DNA from: an uncultured Eubacteriales bacterium
Lineage (GTDB): Bacteria > Bacillota > Clostridia > Oscillospirales > Oscillospiraceae
Direction of reading: 5' to 3'
Assembly (NCBI GenBank): GCA_900316205.1
Contig: ONBX01000023.1
Coordinates: 1-64,000 of the forward strand
Length of the DNA: 64,000 nucleotides
Shown here piece after piece: positions 49,595 through 58,410 of this stretch. The notes under the pieces are model-generated. The model had not been told where the DNA came from, ran no database searches, and was given only the letters and a program-made list of their open reading frames with translations. Positions within the stretch are counted from its first letter, which is position 1; the number at the start of each line of letters is the position of its first letter. Position numbers and translations under genes: made by a program.

Positions 49595-50527
49595 TTACTT
49601 GCCCATGTTCATCTGGGCGGCGACTTCGGCGGCGAAGTCCTCTTCCTTCTTCTCGATGCCCTCGCCCTTGACGAAGTGGACAGCGTCAACAAACTTGACG
49701 GAGCCGCCCAGCTTCTTGGCAGCGTCGGCAATGTAGCCCTCGACGGAGCCCTGGAACAGGTCGGAGCGGACGAAGTCCTGCTGCAGCAGGCAGTTTTCCT
49801 TGTAGAAGGCGTTGATCTTGCCGGCGGCGATCTTCTCCTTGATGGCCTGGGGCTTGGCAGCCATCTTGGGGTCGTTGTTCATGAGAGCGACCTGAACTTC
49901 CAGCTCGTGGTCGATGTCGGCCTGGGGAACCAGGGACTTGTCCCAATACTTGGGGTTCATGGCAGCGATCTGCATGGCAACGTTCTTGCCGATCTCGGTG
50001 GCGTCAATGCCGCCCTCGACGGCCAGGTTCACCAGCACGGCGCGGGTGCCGCCCATGTGAACGTAGGCAACGTTGGTGGGCTTGGCAAAGCGGACGAAGC
50101 GGCGGATCTGCAGGTTCTCACCGATGGACATGACCTTCTCGGGCAGGATCTCGGCCACGGTCAGGTCGCGCTCGGGGTACTTGCACTGGAGCAGAGCGTC
50201 CACATCGGCGGGGTTGTCGTTCAGAACGACCTTGCAGATGTCCTTGACAAACTGCTGGAAAGCTTCGCTCTTGGCGCAGAAGTCGGTCTCGCAGTTGACT
50301 TCCACAACGGCGCCCACGCCGCACTGGGGGCAAACGCGGGCATAAGCCATACCCTCGGCGGCCACGCGGCCGGCCTTCTTGGCGGCCTTGGCCAGGCCCT
50401 TCTCGCGCAGCCAGTCGACTGCCTTTTCCATATCGCCGTCGGTGGCCTGGAGAGCCTTCTTGCAGTCCATCATGCCGACGTTGGTCATCTCACGCAGAGT
50501 CTTTACATCCTGAGCGGTAAAAGCCAT
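49595..50527 (-). CDS. tsf: Translation elongation factor Ts
   Basis: This 310-aa nucleotide-exchange factor for EF-Tu has the N-terminal UBA-like domain (DVKTLREMTNVGMMDCKKALQATDGDMEKAVDWLREKG), the core (EVNCETDFCAKSEAFQQFVKDI, FVRFAKPTNVAYVHMGG, AMQIAAMNPKYWDKSLVP) and the C-terminal QQDFVRSD segment. ATG 50527 follows ACAGGAGGAATATTCA. It lies 65 bp after rpsB, the universal order, with a hairpin between. Confidence 0.97.
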   Translation of the reverse strand: MAFTAQDVKTLREMTNVGMMDCKKALQATDGDMEKAVDWLREKGLAKAAKKAGRVAAEGMAYARVCPQCGVGAVVEVNCETDFCAKSEAFQQFVKDICKVVLNDNPADVDALLQCKYPERDLTVAEILPEKVMSIGENLQIRRFVRFAKPTNVAYVHMGGTRAVLVNLAVEGGIDATEIGKNVAMQIAAMNPKYWDKSLVPQADIDHELEVQVALMNNDPKMAAKPQAIKEKIAAGKINAFYKENCLLQQDFVRSDLFQGSVEGYIADAAKKLGGSVKFVDAVHFVKGEGIEKKEEDFAAEVAAQMNMGK

Positions 50528-50556
50528 TGAATATTCCTCCTGTAAAAAATCCTGAA

Positions 50557-50583
50557 AGAAGGGGCGTTATTCGCGCCCCTTCT
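50557..50583 (-). terminator. Hairpin between rpsB and tsf
   Basis: AGAAGGGGCG/CGCCCCTTCT with a 7-nt loop, followed on the minus strand by TTTCAGGATTTTTT. It may partly end transcription or adjust the S2/EF-Ts ratio. Confidence 0.5.
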
Positions 50584-50592
50584 CATTGTTCC

Positions 50593-51303
50593 TTATTCCT
50601 CGGCGGCCTGGGGGGCTTCCTCGACCTCGGCGTCGGCGCCCTGGTTGCCTTCCTGCACGGCGTTGGCCATGGTGGCGGCGATCAGACGGATGGCGCGGAT
50701 GGCGTCGTCGTTGGCGGGGATCACGTAATCGACCTCATCGGGATCGCAGTTGGTGTCCACGATGGCGACGATGGGGATGTGCAGCTTGCGGGCCTCGGCG
50801 ATGGCGTTGTGCTCCTTGCGGGGATCGACCACGAACATGGCGCTGGGGAGCTTCTTCATCTCCTTGACGCCGCCCAGGTACTTCTCCAGCTTCTCCATCT
50901 CGCCCAGGTGCTTCATGACTTCCTTCTTGGGCAGCATGTCGAAGGTGCCGTCTTCCTGCATCTTCTTCAGCTGAGCCAGACGGTCCACGCGGGTGCGCAT
51001 GGTCTTGAAGTTGGTGAGCATACCGCCCAGCCAGCGGGCGTTGACATAGTACATGCCCACGCGGGAGGCTTCCTCGCGGACAGCGTCGGTGGCCTGCTTC
51101 TTGGTGCCGACGAAGAGGATGGTGCCGTTGTTGGCAGCCAGGTCGCGGACGAAGGCATAAGCCTCTTCCAGCTTCTTCACGGTCTTCTGCAGGTCGATGA
51201 TGTGGATGCCGTTACGCTCGCAGTAGATGTACTCGGCCATCTTGGGGTTCCAGCGGCGGGTCTGGTGACCGAAGTGGACACCGGCTTCCAGCAGCTGCTT
51301 CAT
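50593..51303 (-). CDS. rpsB: 30S ribosomal protein S2
   Basis: This 236-aa protein from ATG 51303 begins [22 protein letters not shown], the expected core. Family members normally start five residues earlier ([11 protein letters not shown]). Here the codons upstream still read S-V-V-V-S, but a GGC codon stands where the initiator would be, and no ATG, GTG or TTG lies in frame before 51303 within the transcript. GGAGG at 51335-51331 is spaced correctly for the missing start but 27 nt from ATG 51303. Either initiation uses ATG 51303 without a normal site, or an unusual codon or a sequence error is involved. The rest of the protein, with an acidic Ala/Glu tail, is intact. Confidence 0.93.
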   Translation of the reverse strand: MKQLLEAGVHFGHQTRRWNPKMAEYIYCERNGIHIIDLQKTVKKLEEAYAFVRDLAANNGTILFVGTKKQATDAVREEASRVGMYYVNARWLGGMLTNFKTMRTRVDRLAQLKKMQEDGTFDMLPKKEVMKHLGEMEKLEKYLGGVKEMKKLPSAMFVVDPRKEHNAIAEARKLHIPIVAIVDTNCDPDEVDYVIPANDDAIRAIRLIAATMANAVQEGNQGADAEVEEAPQAAEE

Positions 51304-51352
51304 GGATACGACAACGGAGCCCGAAGTCCGCCTCCATGCGAAATGCCTTGAC

Positions 51353-51381
51353 ATTATATAAGAATTGTTTCCAAATTGCAA
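51353..51381 (-). promoter_or_regulatory. Promoter of rpsB-tsf
   Basis: Minus strand TTGCAA (51381-51376), 17-bp spacer, perfect TATAAT (51358-51353); transcript start predicted near 51346. Confidence 0.8.
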
Positions 51382-51432
51382 GAGCTTGTTGCGGGAAATT
51401 CCAGGTTTTTTCGGGCTTGTTTCCGCGAAAAA

Positions 51433-51461
51433 TTGCAAAACGCGCCGCGCTGTGGTAAAGT
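51433..51461 (+). promoter_or_regulatory. Promoter of the FMN-binding protein gene
   Basis: TTGCAA (51433-51438), 17-bp spacer and TAAAGT (51456-51461). Confidence 0.65.
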
Positions 51462-51496
51462 AGGGAAAAATGACAGTCTGCAGGGGAGGTGAGCGC

Positions 51497-52555
51497 GTGA
51501 ACGAATTTGATCCGGAAAGCCAGTTCAAGGAATGGAAGGGCGATTTTTCCCAGAGCGAAGAGGCCCGGGAGATGGCCGCCTGGGCGGCAAAGGTCCGGGA
51601 GCAGGAGGAAAAGGACGCCTGGATCGCCCAGCGGAAGGCGCAGGAGCGCAAGGCCCTCTGGGAAAAGGCCAAACAGTGGCTGCTCATCGCGCTTCCCATC
51701 GTACTGGCACTGGGGACCCTGATCCTGCTGGGGATCCCGGGCTTCACCGCTATCCGGGCCGGGGACGCGGCGGAGGCGGGAGACTACGCCAGGGCCGCCG
51801 GGCTCTACGAGTGGGCCGGGAAATGGAGCCTCTTCGACAAGATCTTTGAGGCCTCGAAGAAGGCGGAGAAGAACCGGACGATGCAGCGGCTTCTCAACTG
51901 CAGCGCCGGAGCGGAGGACTGGGAGATCCCCAAGAGCGCCGTGCGCCTCACCGGGACCAGCGAGGGGCGCAGCGGCCCCGTCACGGTGGAGATCCTTGCG
52001 GACAAGGACCGGATCTGGCGCATCACCGTCACCGAGCACAGCGAGGAGGAAGAGATCGGCGGCCAGGCAGCCAGACAGCTGCCGGAGCGGATCTACCGGG
52101 CTCAGTCCGTGGACGTGGACGCGGTGACCGGGGCCACCATCAGCTCCCAGGCCATCTGCCGGGCGGCGAGCCAGGCCCTCAACAGCGACGAGGCCTGGGC
52201 CGCGGGGATCTACGCCTGGAAGTTCGGGGCCATCACGCCCATGCCGCCTCCCTCGCCCACGCCGGGGCCCACACCGGAGGAGCTGAAGGTCTTCTACTAT
52301 GAGACGGAGCTGGAGGAGTTCACGGAGAAGGTGGGCGAATCCGTGCGGCTGCGGGTGCGGGCCTATCCGGAGGCGGATTTCGCCGACGCGGTGTACCAGT
52401 GGAGCGTCAGCGATCCACGGCGTCTCACCATCACCGTGAGCGAGGATACCCGCACCTGCACGGTGCTCTGCCTGAAGCACGAACCCGGCCCCGTGACCCT
52501 GACCGTGAACTGCAACGGCGTGGAAAAGCAGATCACGGTGTATACGAGAAAGTAG
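51497..52555 (+). CDS. Membrane protein with FMN-binding domain and Ig-like C terminus
   Basis: In this 352-aa protein, a charged, helical cytosolic N terminus (1-60) precedes one membrane span (about 63-83). An outside FMN-binding domain (about 130-235) ends in [18 protein letters not shown]; the TGATISS motif is the place where FMN is attached to Thr or bound in NqrC/RnfG-like proteins. After a Pro-rich linker, the last 85 residues look like an Ig-like/BIG2 fold. GTG 51497 is used because GGGGAGG lies 7 nt before. No flavin transferase (ApbE) is nearby. It may act in extracytosolic electron transfer. Confidence 0.82.
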   Translation: MNEFDPESQFKEWKGDFSQSEEAREMAAWAAKVREQEEKDAWIAQRKAQERKALWEKAKQWLLIALPIVLALGTLILLGIPGFTAIRAGDAAEAGDYARAAGLYEWAGKWSLFDKIFEASKKAEKNRTMQRLLNCSAGAEDWEIPKSAVRLTGTSEGRSGPVTVEILADKDRIWRITVTEHSEEEEIGGQAARQLPERIYRAQSVDVDAVTGATISSQAICRAASQALNSDEAWAAGIYAWKFGAITPMPPPSPTPGPTPEELKVFYYETELEEFTEKVGESVRLRVRAYPEADFADAVYQWSVSDPRRLTITVSEDTRTCTVLCLKHEPGPVTLTVNCNGVEKQITVYTRK

Positions 52556-52572
52556 GAAAATGAAGGAATGAA

Positions 52573-52681
52573 CCCCTTCCGACCTCGCCGCAGGCGGCTC
52601 GGCCACCTCCCCCATGGGGGGAGACAAGCAGGAGACCCTTGCTTCCCCCGAGGGGGAAGTGGCCGAATGCCGATAGGGGGA
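52573..52681. repeat. Outer inverted repeat, left copy
   Basis: About 109 bp that match the reverse complement of 60064-60175 at roughly nine positions in ten (CCCCTTCCGACCTCG at the outer end, CGATAGGGGGA at the inner). Confidence 0.7.
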
Positions 52682-52705
52682 TTACCGTCTCGCGAAGCGA
52701 CTTCA

Positions 52706-52750
52706 TCAAAAAAACCGGAGCCATCTGGCAGATGCTCATAAGAAAGTTTT
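52706..52750. repeat. Left 45-nt terminal inverted repeat of the 52.7-58.4 kb island
   Basis: TCAAAAAAACCGGAGCCA (52706-52723) is the exact reverse complement of 58382-58399, and the inner TAAGAAAGTTTT also matches. The middle 14 nt differ. Confidence 0.7.
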
Positions 52751-52796
52751 GAAACAAAAACTGATTCGGGCATCTGGCTGACGGGGTTGGAAAATG

Positions 52797-52844
52797 AAAA
52801 GACGGAGTGTTACATACACAATTTGTGTGTAACACTCCGTCTTT
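52797..52844. terminator. Bidirectional terminator at the island's left edge
   Basis: AAAGACGGAGTGTTACA...TGTAACACTCCGTCTTT, about 20 bp stem, after the permease stop codon. Confidence 0.75.
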
Positions 52845-52875
52845 AACTGCGCACCTAATCTCCCGAAAAAGATTA

Positions 52876-55524
52876 TTAATCACTCGCTTCCCGTATCCGA
52901 TCGACAATCGTTTGTCTTGAAAGCGCCTTGTAAGAGAAAAGCGGAATGACGGCACCAAGAGCGATAAAAACAGGAAGTGCAAGAACTGCTGGCAGAAGGG
53001 TAAAGTGCGCCGAGAAGAACCAAAACATTTTTTCCAGTACTCCCGAAAGCAATGGCTCAAGGACCGCGCTCAAAAGAATTGCAAGAAACGCTGATCCTAC
53101 TGCATAGAACAATCCTTCCCAAACAAGCATAGCTCTGAGCTGCTGCCCGGTCATCCCGACAGCCTGAAGCATGGCAAGTTCTCTTTTGCGTGAAACAATG
53201 CCAGTGATTACGGCGTTCACGAAATTGATAATCCCTACGAGTCCTACGATGAAGCTCAGTACTGTGCCCAGCAGCAGAAACATACCTCGGAAACTGTTAA
53301 ACTCCCTTTCGTAGGATGTTCGGCTCTCGTAATTATATTCCTGGCCTACTCCCTTGGTGTAATTGGAAAGAAATGTCTCCATGTCTGAGTTTGCTTCCTC
53401 GATCGTATCAAAGGCATAGTACACAGGCTCCTGATTAGCCGCGTATTTCGTAAAGGTTCCTGCATTCATCACGTACGCATCGCCCATGATCGCCCGAATG
53501 GACAGTGTATAAGGAAGCGTGACTACGGCCGCAACCTCAAAATCTATATCAGTATACTTTGCTGCCCGTCTGGACCATGACAGCCCGAAGTCCTCATTTT
53601 CCCCAAATACATGCCCTGTCTGCGGGTCATAGTATTCAAACGCTTCCACGTACCGGAGGGTTAGTGTATCGCCCACATGAACCCATGACGACCCGTCGAT
53701 GACCTTTCCATAGTCGTCCATCTCGCTTATCGCCGCAATATAATGCCCGTCGGACTTGAAAAGAGGAGCCAGGTCACCTTCGATTACCGTCATTCGGTTG
53801 AGAAGATATTCTTCTGCGCCGTAAATCATAGTATTTATGGCTCGTGTTCCAACATCGACCGGTTCACCATTTTCAAGAAGCGACTGACCGAATTCCGGAT
53901 AGTAGTGACTGAAATAGGAAGTGATATGTTCTTCCGGTACAATCTCTTCGAAGTTGTTATATTGGAAGTACATTCTTCCGCCATCCCTGACGCCGCCCTG
54001 ATCCCAAATCGCCTCGAGAGCGGCCTGCGATACGCCGTCAGCACCCTGACCCGCACGGAAATAGCTGTTGGGCGCGACAAGAAAATCGCAGGCAGTTTTG
54101 TCGCGCAGATATTTATTCATGTCAAAACCGTTGGTGAAGAATACCGTCATGGACAAAAGCACAACCGCCAGCGCGAGAGACAGCACGGTTATGATCGTCT
54201 TCGAGCGGCTGCGGCCCAGGTTTGCCCAGGCCAGGGCGCAGGGAGATACCCTGCCTGCGCGGCGGCGTGTTTTCCTGTATTCTGATCCCTCCGTGTAGCG
54301 CACCGCCTCCACCGGACTGACCTTCGCGGCCAGACGCCCGGGAAGCGCACAGGAGATCAGCACAGTTACGAGTGAGAATACTGCCGCGCCGAGGAAAAGC
54401 AGCGGGTGGGCGGATACTTTAGCAACACCGCCGATACTCAGATTGTTGAGAACGACAGGTGCCAGAAGGCCGCCCGTCAGCCAGCCAAGCAGCAGTCCAA
54501 GCGGAATCCCGATCAGGCTGAGCGCCAGCGCCTGCAGCCGGATCACTCGCCGGAGCTGTCGGCCTGTAGTGCCGACCGTTTTCAGCAGGCCATAGAATCG
54601 AACATCTCCTGCGACTGAAATACGAAAGACGTTGTAAATCACCAAATAACCGGTCAAAAGGATCACGGCGAGCATCAGTGCAAGAATAAAGACAGTTTCT
54701 CCGTCCATTCCCGCTGATAATTGAGCACCAGTGTAGCCCCAGTTTACGCCCGTATCGATATAATTGTTCTTTGCGGCGTCGCTGCTTTGATATCCGTGTC
54801 GTTCCAGTATTTCCACTAAGTCGGCTTCAATATGCCGGGAGCTTTTCAGCATGACATCAAGCCCCCAGGAGCCAACGCCATTTTCAAGACCAACATAAGG
54901 TGAGGCGTACCCCAACTCCTGGAGCACTTCATCCACCCGGCTTTCAGGAATTAGAATAATGTGTGCCGAAGCAACCGCGTCACTTTCCCACCATCCGGAG
55001 AGCGCAAAAGTCTGTTCGGTAGTGACCCCACCAATTTCAAGGGTAACTGTGAACAATGTACCGATTTTCGGCTCGATCCCAAGGCACTGCAATACTGCGA
55101 GATCTGTTGCAGCTTCATTGCTTCCCTCGGCGGGAGCGGCACCATTCGTAGGAACGCAATAAGACCACTTAGCTGCCGTTTGATCCCAATGGTGAAGCTC
55201 TACATTTGTCTTGGCAAAGCAATCATCTACCGCACCGCCGAGGAATCGATGCAGGCCATACGCTTTGATCAGGGGGTCGGCTTTCAATTCATCATACTGA
55301 TCCGGCGTCAGCCGCTTGAAGCTTCCGTGTGTATATCCACCAACCATGCGGAAATTCGATTCCTGGAAGGAAGCGTTGATAGACATTGTTATGGTGAACA
55401 GCGCCGTGAACAACAGCGCCGTCAGGGCGATGGCGAGGATCGCGGCTGCGTTGCGTGTTTTGTTCGCCCGCAGGCTTTTCCAGGCGAGCCGACGGACGCA
55501 GGCATTGTTTTTCACTCTTACCAT
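52876..55524 (-). CDS. FtsX/MacB-type ABC transporter permease
   Basis: This 882-aa membrane protein has two FtsX domains. An N-terminal span (about 28-50), a large outside domain (about 50-260), three spans (about 270-400), a second span-plus-outside unit (about 440-700) and three C-terminal spans (about 740-870) are visible. WKSLRANKTRNAAAILAIALT near the start is typical. ATG 55524 follows CCGGAGGTGAGCGGC. It lies 5 bp after the ATPase gene. Such pairs export or sense peptides and lipid-targeting antibiotics. Composition is clearly more A/T-rich than the genes outside the inverted repeats. Confidence 0.9.
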   Translation of the reverse strand: MVRVKNNACVRRLAWKSLRANKTRNAAAILAIALTALLFTALFTITMSINASFQESNFRMVGGYTHGSFKRLTPDQYDELKADPLIKAYGLHRFLGGAVDDCFAKTNVELHHWDQTAAKWSYCVPTNGAAPAEGSNEAATDLAVLQCLGIEPKIGTLFTVTLEIGGVTTEQTFALSGWWESDAVASAHIILIPESRVDEVLQELGYASPYVGLENGVGSWGLDVMLKSSRHIEADLVEILERHGYQSSDAAKNNYIDTGVNWGYTGAQLSAGMDGETVFILALMLAVILLTGYLVIYNVFRISVAGDVRFYGLLKTVGTTGRQLRRVIRLQALALSLIGIPLGLLLGWLTGGLLAPVVLNNLSIGGVAKVSAHPLLFLGAAVFSLVTVLISCALPGRLAAKVSPVEAVRYTEGSEYRKTRRRAGRVSPCALAWANLGRSRSKTIITVLSLALAVVLLSMTVFFTNGFDMNKYLRDKTACDFLVAPNSYFRAGQGADGVSQAALEAIWDQGGVRDGGRMYFQYNNFEEIVPEEHITSYFSHYYPEFGQSLLENGEPVDVGTRAINTMIYGAEEYLLNRMTVIEGDLAPLFKSDGHYIAAISEMDDYGKVIDGSSWVHVGDTLTLRYVEAFEYYDPQTGHVFGENEDFGLSWSRRAAKYTDIDFEVAAVVTLPYTLSIRAIMGDAYVMNAGTFTKYAANQEPVYYAFDTIEEANSDMETFLSNYTKGVGQEYNYESRTSYEREFNSFRGMFLLLGTVLSFIVGLVGIINFVNAVITGIVSRKRELAMLQAVGMTGQQLRAMLVWEGLFYAVGSAFLAILLSAVLEPLLSGVLEKMFWFFSAHFTLLPAVLALPVFIALGAVIPLFSYKALSRQTIVDRIREASD

Positions 55525-55529
55525 GCCGC

Positions 55530-56201
55530 TCACCTCCGGGAGAGTACACGCCCGTCCTCGATGCGAATGATCCGGTCGGCCAACTGTGCCAGTTCCTCGT
55601 TATGGGTGATCATAACAATAGTCTGGGAAAAGCGTTCACTGGTGATCTTCAAAAGCCCCATCACATCCTGGCTTGTTCTGGAATCCAGGTTGCCGGTGGG
55701 TTCATCGGCTAAAACGATTGCAGGTTTCGTGGCAAGCGCGCGTGCAATCGCGACGCGCTGCTGCTGACCGCCTGAGAGGGTGTTCGGCAGATTGGACAGT
55801 TTGTTCTCCAAGCCCAGTGTGCGGATGATCTGATCGATATATGCCTTGTCGATCTTTCCTCCATCCAATTCAACCGGCAAGACAATATTCTCCCAGACGC
55901 TCAGTACTGGAACAAGATTGTAGCTTTGAAAAACAAAGCCTATTTTACGGCGACGGAAGATCGTCAGTTCTTCGTCTTTCAGCGTTGACAGCTCTCGGCC
56001 ATCCACTGTTACAGTTCCGGATGTCGGGCGATCTAACCCTCCAAGCATGTGAAGGAGCGTCGATTTCCCGGAACCGGACGATCCGACGATTGCAACGAAC
56101 TCTCCGCTTTCTACGCACAGATCCACTCCATCCAGGGCGCGAACTTCCGCTTCACCGGAGCCGTAGGTCTTGCGCAGATCCTTTGTTTCCAAAATCGCCA
56201 T
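55530..56201 (-). CDS. ABC transporter ATPase (LolD/MacB family)
   Basis: This 223-aa protein has Walker A GSSGSGKST (40-48), Q-loop FVFQSYNLVP, signature LSGGQQQRVAIARAL, Walker B IVLADEPTGNLD and the H-loop in VMITHNEE. It powers the FtsX-type permease encoded directly downstream. ATG 56201 follows GGAGGCATACTT. A 106-bp space with a palindrome separates it from the kinase gene. Confidence 0.95.
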   Translation of the reverse strand: MAILETKDLRKTYGSGEAEVRALDGVDLCVESGEFVAIVGSSGSGKSTLLHMLGGLDRPTSGTVTVDGRELSTLKDEELTIFRRRKIGFVFQSYNLVPVLSVWENIVLPVELDGGKIDKAYIDQIIRTLGLENKLSNLPNTLSGGQQQRVAIARALATKPAIVLADEPTGNLDSRTSQDVMGLLKITSERFSQTIVMITHNEELAQLADRIIRIEDGRVLSRR

Positions 56202-56219
56202 AAGTATGCCTCCATGGAA

Positions 56220-56255
56220 AAAGTCTGTATTGCCTTCTTTGACAATACAGACTTT
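56220..56255 (-). promoter_or_regulatory. Palindrome between kinase and ABC genes
   Basis: AAAGTCTGTATTG and CAATACAGACTTT form a perfect 13-bp inverted repeat with a 10-nt spacer. On the minus strand it is followed by TTTTTCC, so it may be a terminator for the two-component genes. Its position 20 bp before the ATPase start also suits an operator for the response regulator. Confidence 0.5.
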
Positions 56256-56307
56256 AGCATAGGATTCTTTCCAGGGTCTTTCTCAAATCTAACAGTTTTG
56301 AAAGAAT

Positions 56308-57213
56308 TCATTCTCGCGGCAGAAAGATGGAGAACGTCGAACCTTTTTCTGGTTGGCTCTCAAGTTTGATATACCCGCCTTGACCGGATATGATTTCCCT
56401 CGCCAGATACAAGCCAAGCCCAACACCTTTTTCCTCTGCCACAGAGGGGGATCGATAAAAGCGCTGGAAAATCTTTGTTTGCTCCTCTTCCGGAATGCCT
56501 CTGCCATTGTCCGTAATGACTATGCGGCAAAACATATCATACTCTGAAACGTGAAGAGAGACTTCACCTCCAGCTGGCGTGTACTTTATGGCGTTGTCGA
56601 TCAGATTTCCAACAGCTTCCGCTGTCCACTTGGCATCAAATACCGCAAATGCCTCGGTCGGCTCCTGCTTGAGCGAAATGTGTTTTTGCTGTGCTTTGGG
56701 AAGATACTGCCTGATCGTTTCCGCAAGCATGGGCTCAACTTTGGCACGCTTAGTCTGAAACTGATAGATACCAGTTTCCAAACGGGATGTTTTGACCAGC
56801 GCATCAATCAGCGTTTTGAGTTTTTCGGATTGCCCGATCAAAGATGTAATTAGCAGTCTAGCATCATCGGAAGTTTCCTGCTCATCCAAAAGCTGAGCAT
56901 AGAGAAGGATGTTGGCCATCGGTGTTTTTGTCTGATGAGAAATATCCGCTACCAGAGCTTCGATTTTCGCTTTCTGTTCACGTAAATTGCGTGCGGAGAT
57001 GGCGGAGCTTTTCAAGTAGTGCGAAAGCTTTGCTTCCATAGAAGAGAGCATACTCTCGTCCCATGCGCTTTCCGAAAAGTCTCCACGCATGGCTTCGTCG
57101 AGCATGGCATCAATTCTTTTCAGCGTTTTCCTTGTGCTGTGCCGATCAAAAATCACCACGAACAATGACGCCAGAACCGCAACAGCGGCAGTGATGATTA
57201 ACCAAATCTGCAT
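56308..57213 (-). CDS. Sensor histidine kinase
   Basis: This 301-aa kinase has one N-terminal membrane span (about 3-22) and almost no outside domain. A short linker leads to the HisKA helix with VADISHQTKTPMANI (phospho-accepting His93) and a HATPase domain with NLIDNAIKYTP, DNGRGIPEEE and GVGLGLYLAR. It is of the intramembrane-sensing type, which usually reads the state of a partner ABC transporter. It lies 1 bp after the regulator gene. Confidence 0.93.
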   Translation of the reverse strand: MQIWLIITAAVAVLASLFVVIFDRHSTRKTLKRIDAMLDEAMRGDFSESAWDESMLSSMEAKLSHYLKSSAISARNLREQKAKIEALVADISHQTKTPMANILLYAQLLDEQETSDDARLLITSLIGQSEKLKTLIDALVKTSRLETGIYQFQTKRAKVEPMLAETIRQYLPKAQQKHISLKQEPTEAFAVFDAKWTAEAVGNLIDNAIKYTPAGGEVSLHVSEYDMFCRIVITDNGRGIPEEEQTKIFQRFYRSPSVAEEKGVGLGLYLAREIISGQGGYIKLESQPEKGSTFSIFLPRE

Positions 57214-57214
57214 A

Positions 57215-57892
57215 TCACTTCATCGCCCAGGTATACCCGAGTCCATACACCGTCTTCAGATATTTCGGTTTGGACGGATCATCCTCCAACTTGTCACGCA
57301 GCCGTTTCATTGTGACGGAAAGCGCATTTTCATCGACATATTCCGCTCCGTCACTCCAGATCCGATCCACAAGCACGGGACGGCTCACGGTCATTCCTCG
57401 GTTATCCAAAAGGATGCGCAATAGCTTTTGCTCCGTTTTGCTCAGTTCGATCTGCATACCTGATCTCCGAAAAACCATGTGGTCAAAATCGAATAGAAAA
57501 GGATCTGACTGATAGATGGAAGACTCCCGCTTTTGCTCTCTGCGTAGCTGAGTATTTACGCGCGCTCGCAGAATAGCGAGGGAGAAGGGCTTTGTAATAT
57601 AATCGTCCGCGCCAGATTCAAGCCCGACCACAACATCCGTTTCCATATCGTTTGCAGTCAGCAGGATAACAGGAATAGAACAGCGATTGGATCGCAGCTC
57701 ACGCAGATAGTCTAGTCCGTTGCCATCTGGAAGATTGATGTCCAGAATGAGGAGTGCATAATCTGAAATCGAAACTTTCCGTACTTCTTTTAGTGACCGA
57801 CACCGATCAATCTGCAATTCATCACTCTTCAAGGCTAGACAAATACCTTGGCCTAGTGCCAAATCATCTTCTAAAAGAAGCACTTTATCCAT
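57215..57892 (-). CDS. OmpR-family response regulator
   Basis: This 225-aa protein has a receiver domain with phospho-acceptor Asp51 (ALLILDINLPDGNG) and Lys in YITKPFSL, and a C-terminal winged helix (LSKTEQKLLRILLDNRGMTVSRPVLVDRIWSDG, VDENALSVTMKRLRDKL, VYGLGYTW). ATG 57892 follows GGAGGTGAGGCAA; the ATG-less longer frame from 57907 has no site. The order regulator-kinase-ATPase-permease is that of peptide-antibiotic sensing and detoxification modules of Firmicutes. Confidence 0.94.
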   Translation of the reverse strand: MDKVLLLEDDLALGQGICLALKSDELQIDRCRSLKEVRKVSISDYALLILDINLPDGNGLDYLRELRSNRCSIPVILLTANDMETDVVVGLESGADDYITKPFSLAILRARVNTQLRREQKRESSIYQSDPFLFDFDHMVFRRSGMQIELSKTEQKLLRILLDNRGMTVSRPVLVDRIWSDGAEYVDENALSVTMKRLRDKLEDDPSKPKYLKTVYGLGYTWAMK

Positions 57893-57979
57893 TTGCCTCA
57901 CCTCCATATTGTTTTCTCGCGTCGCTAGTTTACCTCATAAATTCACAAATTTCAATGGCTCGTCCAGACTACAGATTCT

Positions 57980-58324
57980 ATGGCGATGGTATTATCTCCG
58001 CAACGGAAACTGTGCGAACTAGAAAGAATGAGCCGAGCCTATGAGGATGAACAGCGTGAACTCAGAGCAGAAGCAGAAGTCTTACGGCAGGAAATCGAGA
58101 CACAGGAACGACAGAACCAGAACCTTGAACTTTTCATTCAGAAGATCAGGAAGTACGCGGATATGACAGAGTTGACGCCTTATGCGGCTCATGAGCTGAT
58201 CAAGGCGATCTATGTCGGGGCACCGGATAAAAGCAACGGAAAACGCCGCCAAAGCATCCATATCTGCTATGATTTGATTGGGTTCATTCCACTGAATGAA
58301 TTGATGGAACAGGAAATGGCATGA
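57980..58324 (+). pseudogene. C-terminal remnant of a large serine recombinase (DUF4368 part)
   Basis: The 114-aa frame has a helical start (YEDEQRELRAEAEVLRQEIETQERQNQNLELFIQKIRKYADM) followed by ELTPYAAHELIKAIYVGAP and IHICYDLIGFIPL, which is the C-terminal coiled-coil/DUF4368 end of TndX/TnpX-type serine recombinases. The catalytic N terminus and DNA-binding domain are absent and upstream sequence does not contain them. No good ribosome binding site is seen. It is evidence that a transposon or conjugative element once carried this island. Confidence 0.75.
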
Positions 58325-58354
58325 CCCGAAGATCATGCCATTCCTGATAACTAT

Positions 58355-58399
58355 AAAACTTTCTTACGAGGGGCGGCCTTCTGGCTCCGGTTTTTTTGA
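58355..58399. repeat. Right 45-nt terminal inverted repeat of the island
   Basis: Mirror of 52706-52750: AAAACTTTCTTA at the inner end, TGGCTCCGGTTTTTTTGA at the outer end (58382-58399). Confidence 0.7.
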
Positions 58400-58410
58400 C
58401 ATTATGGGTT

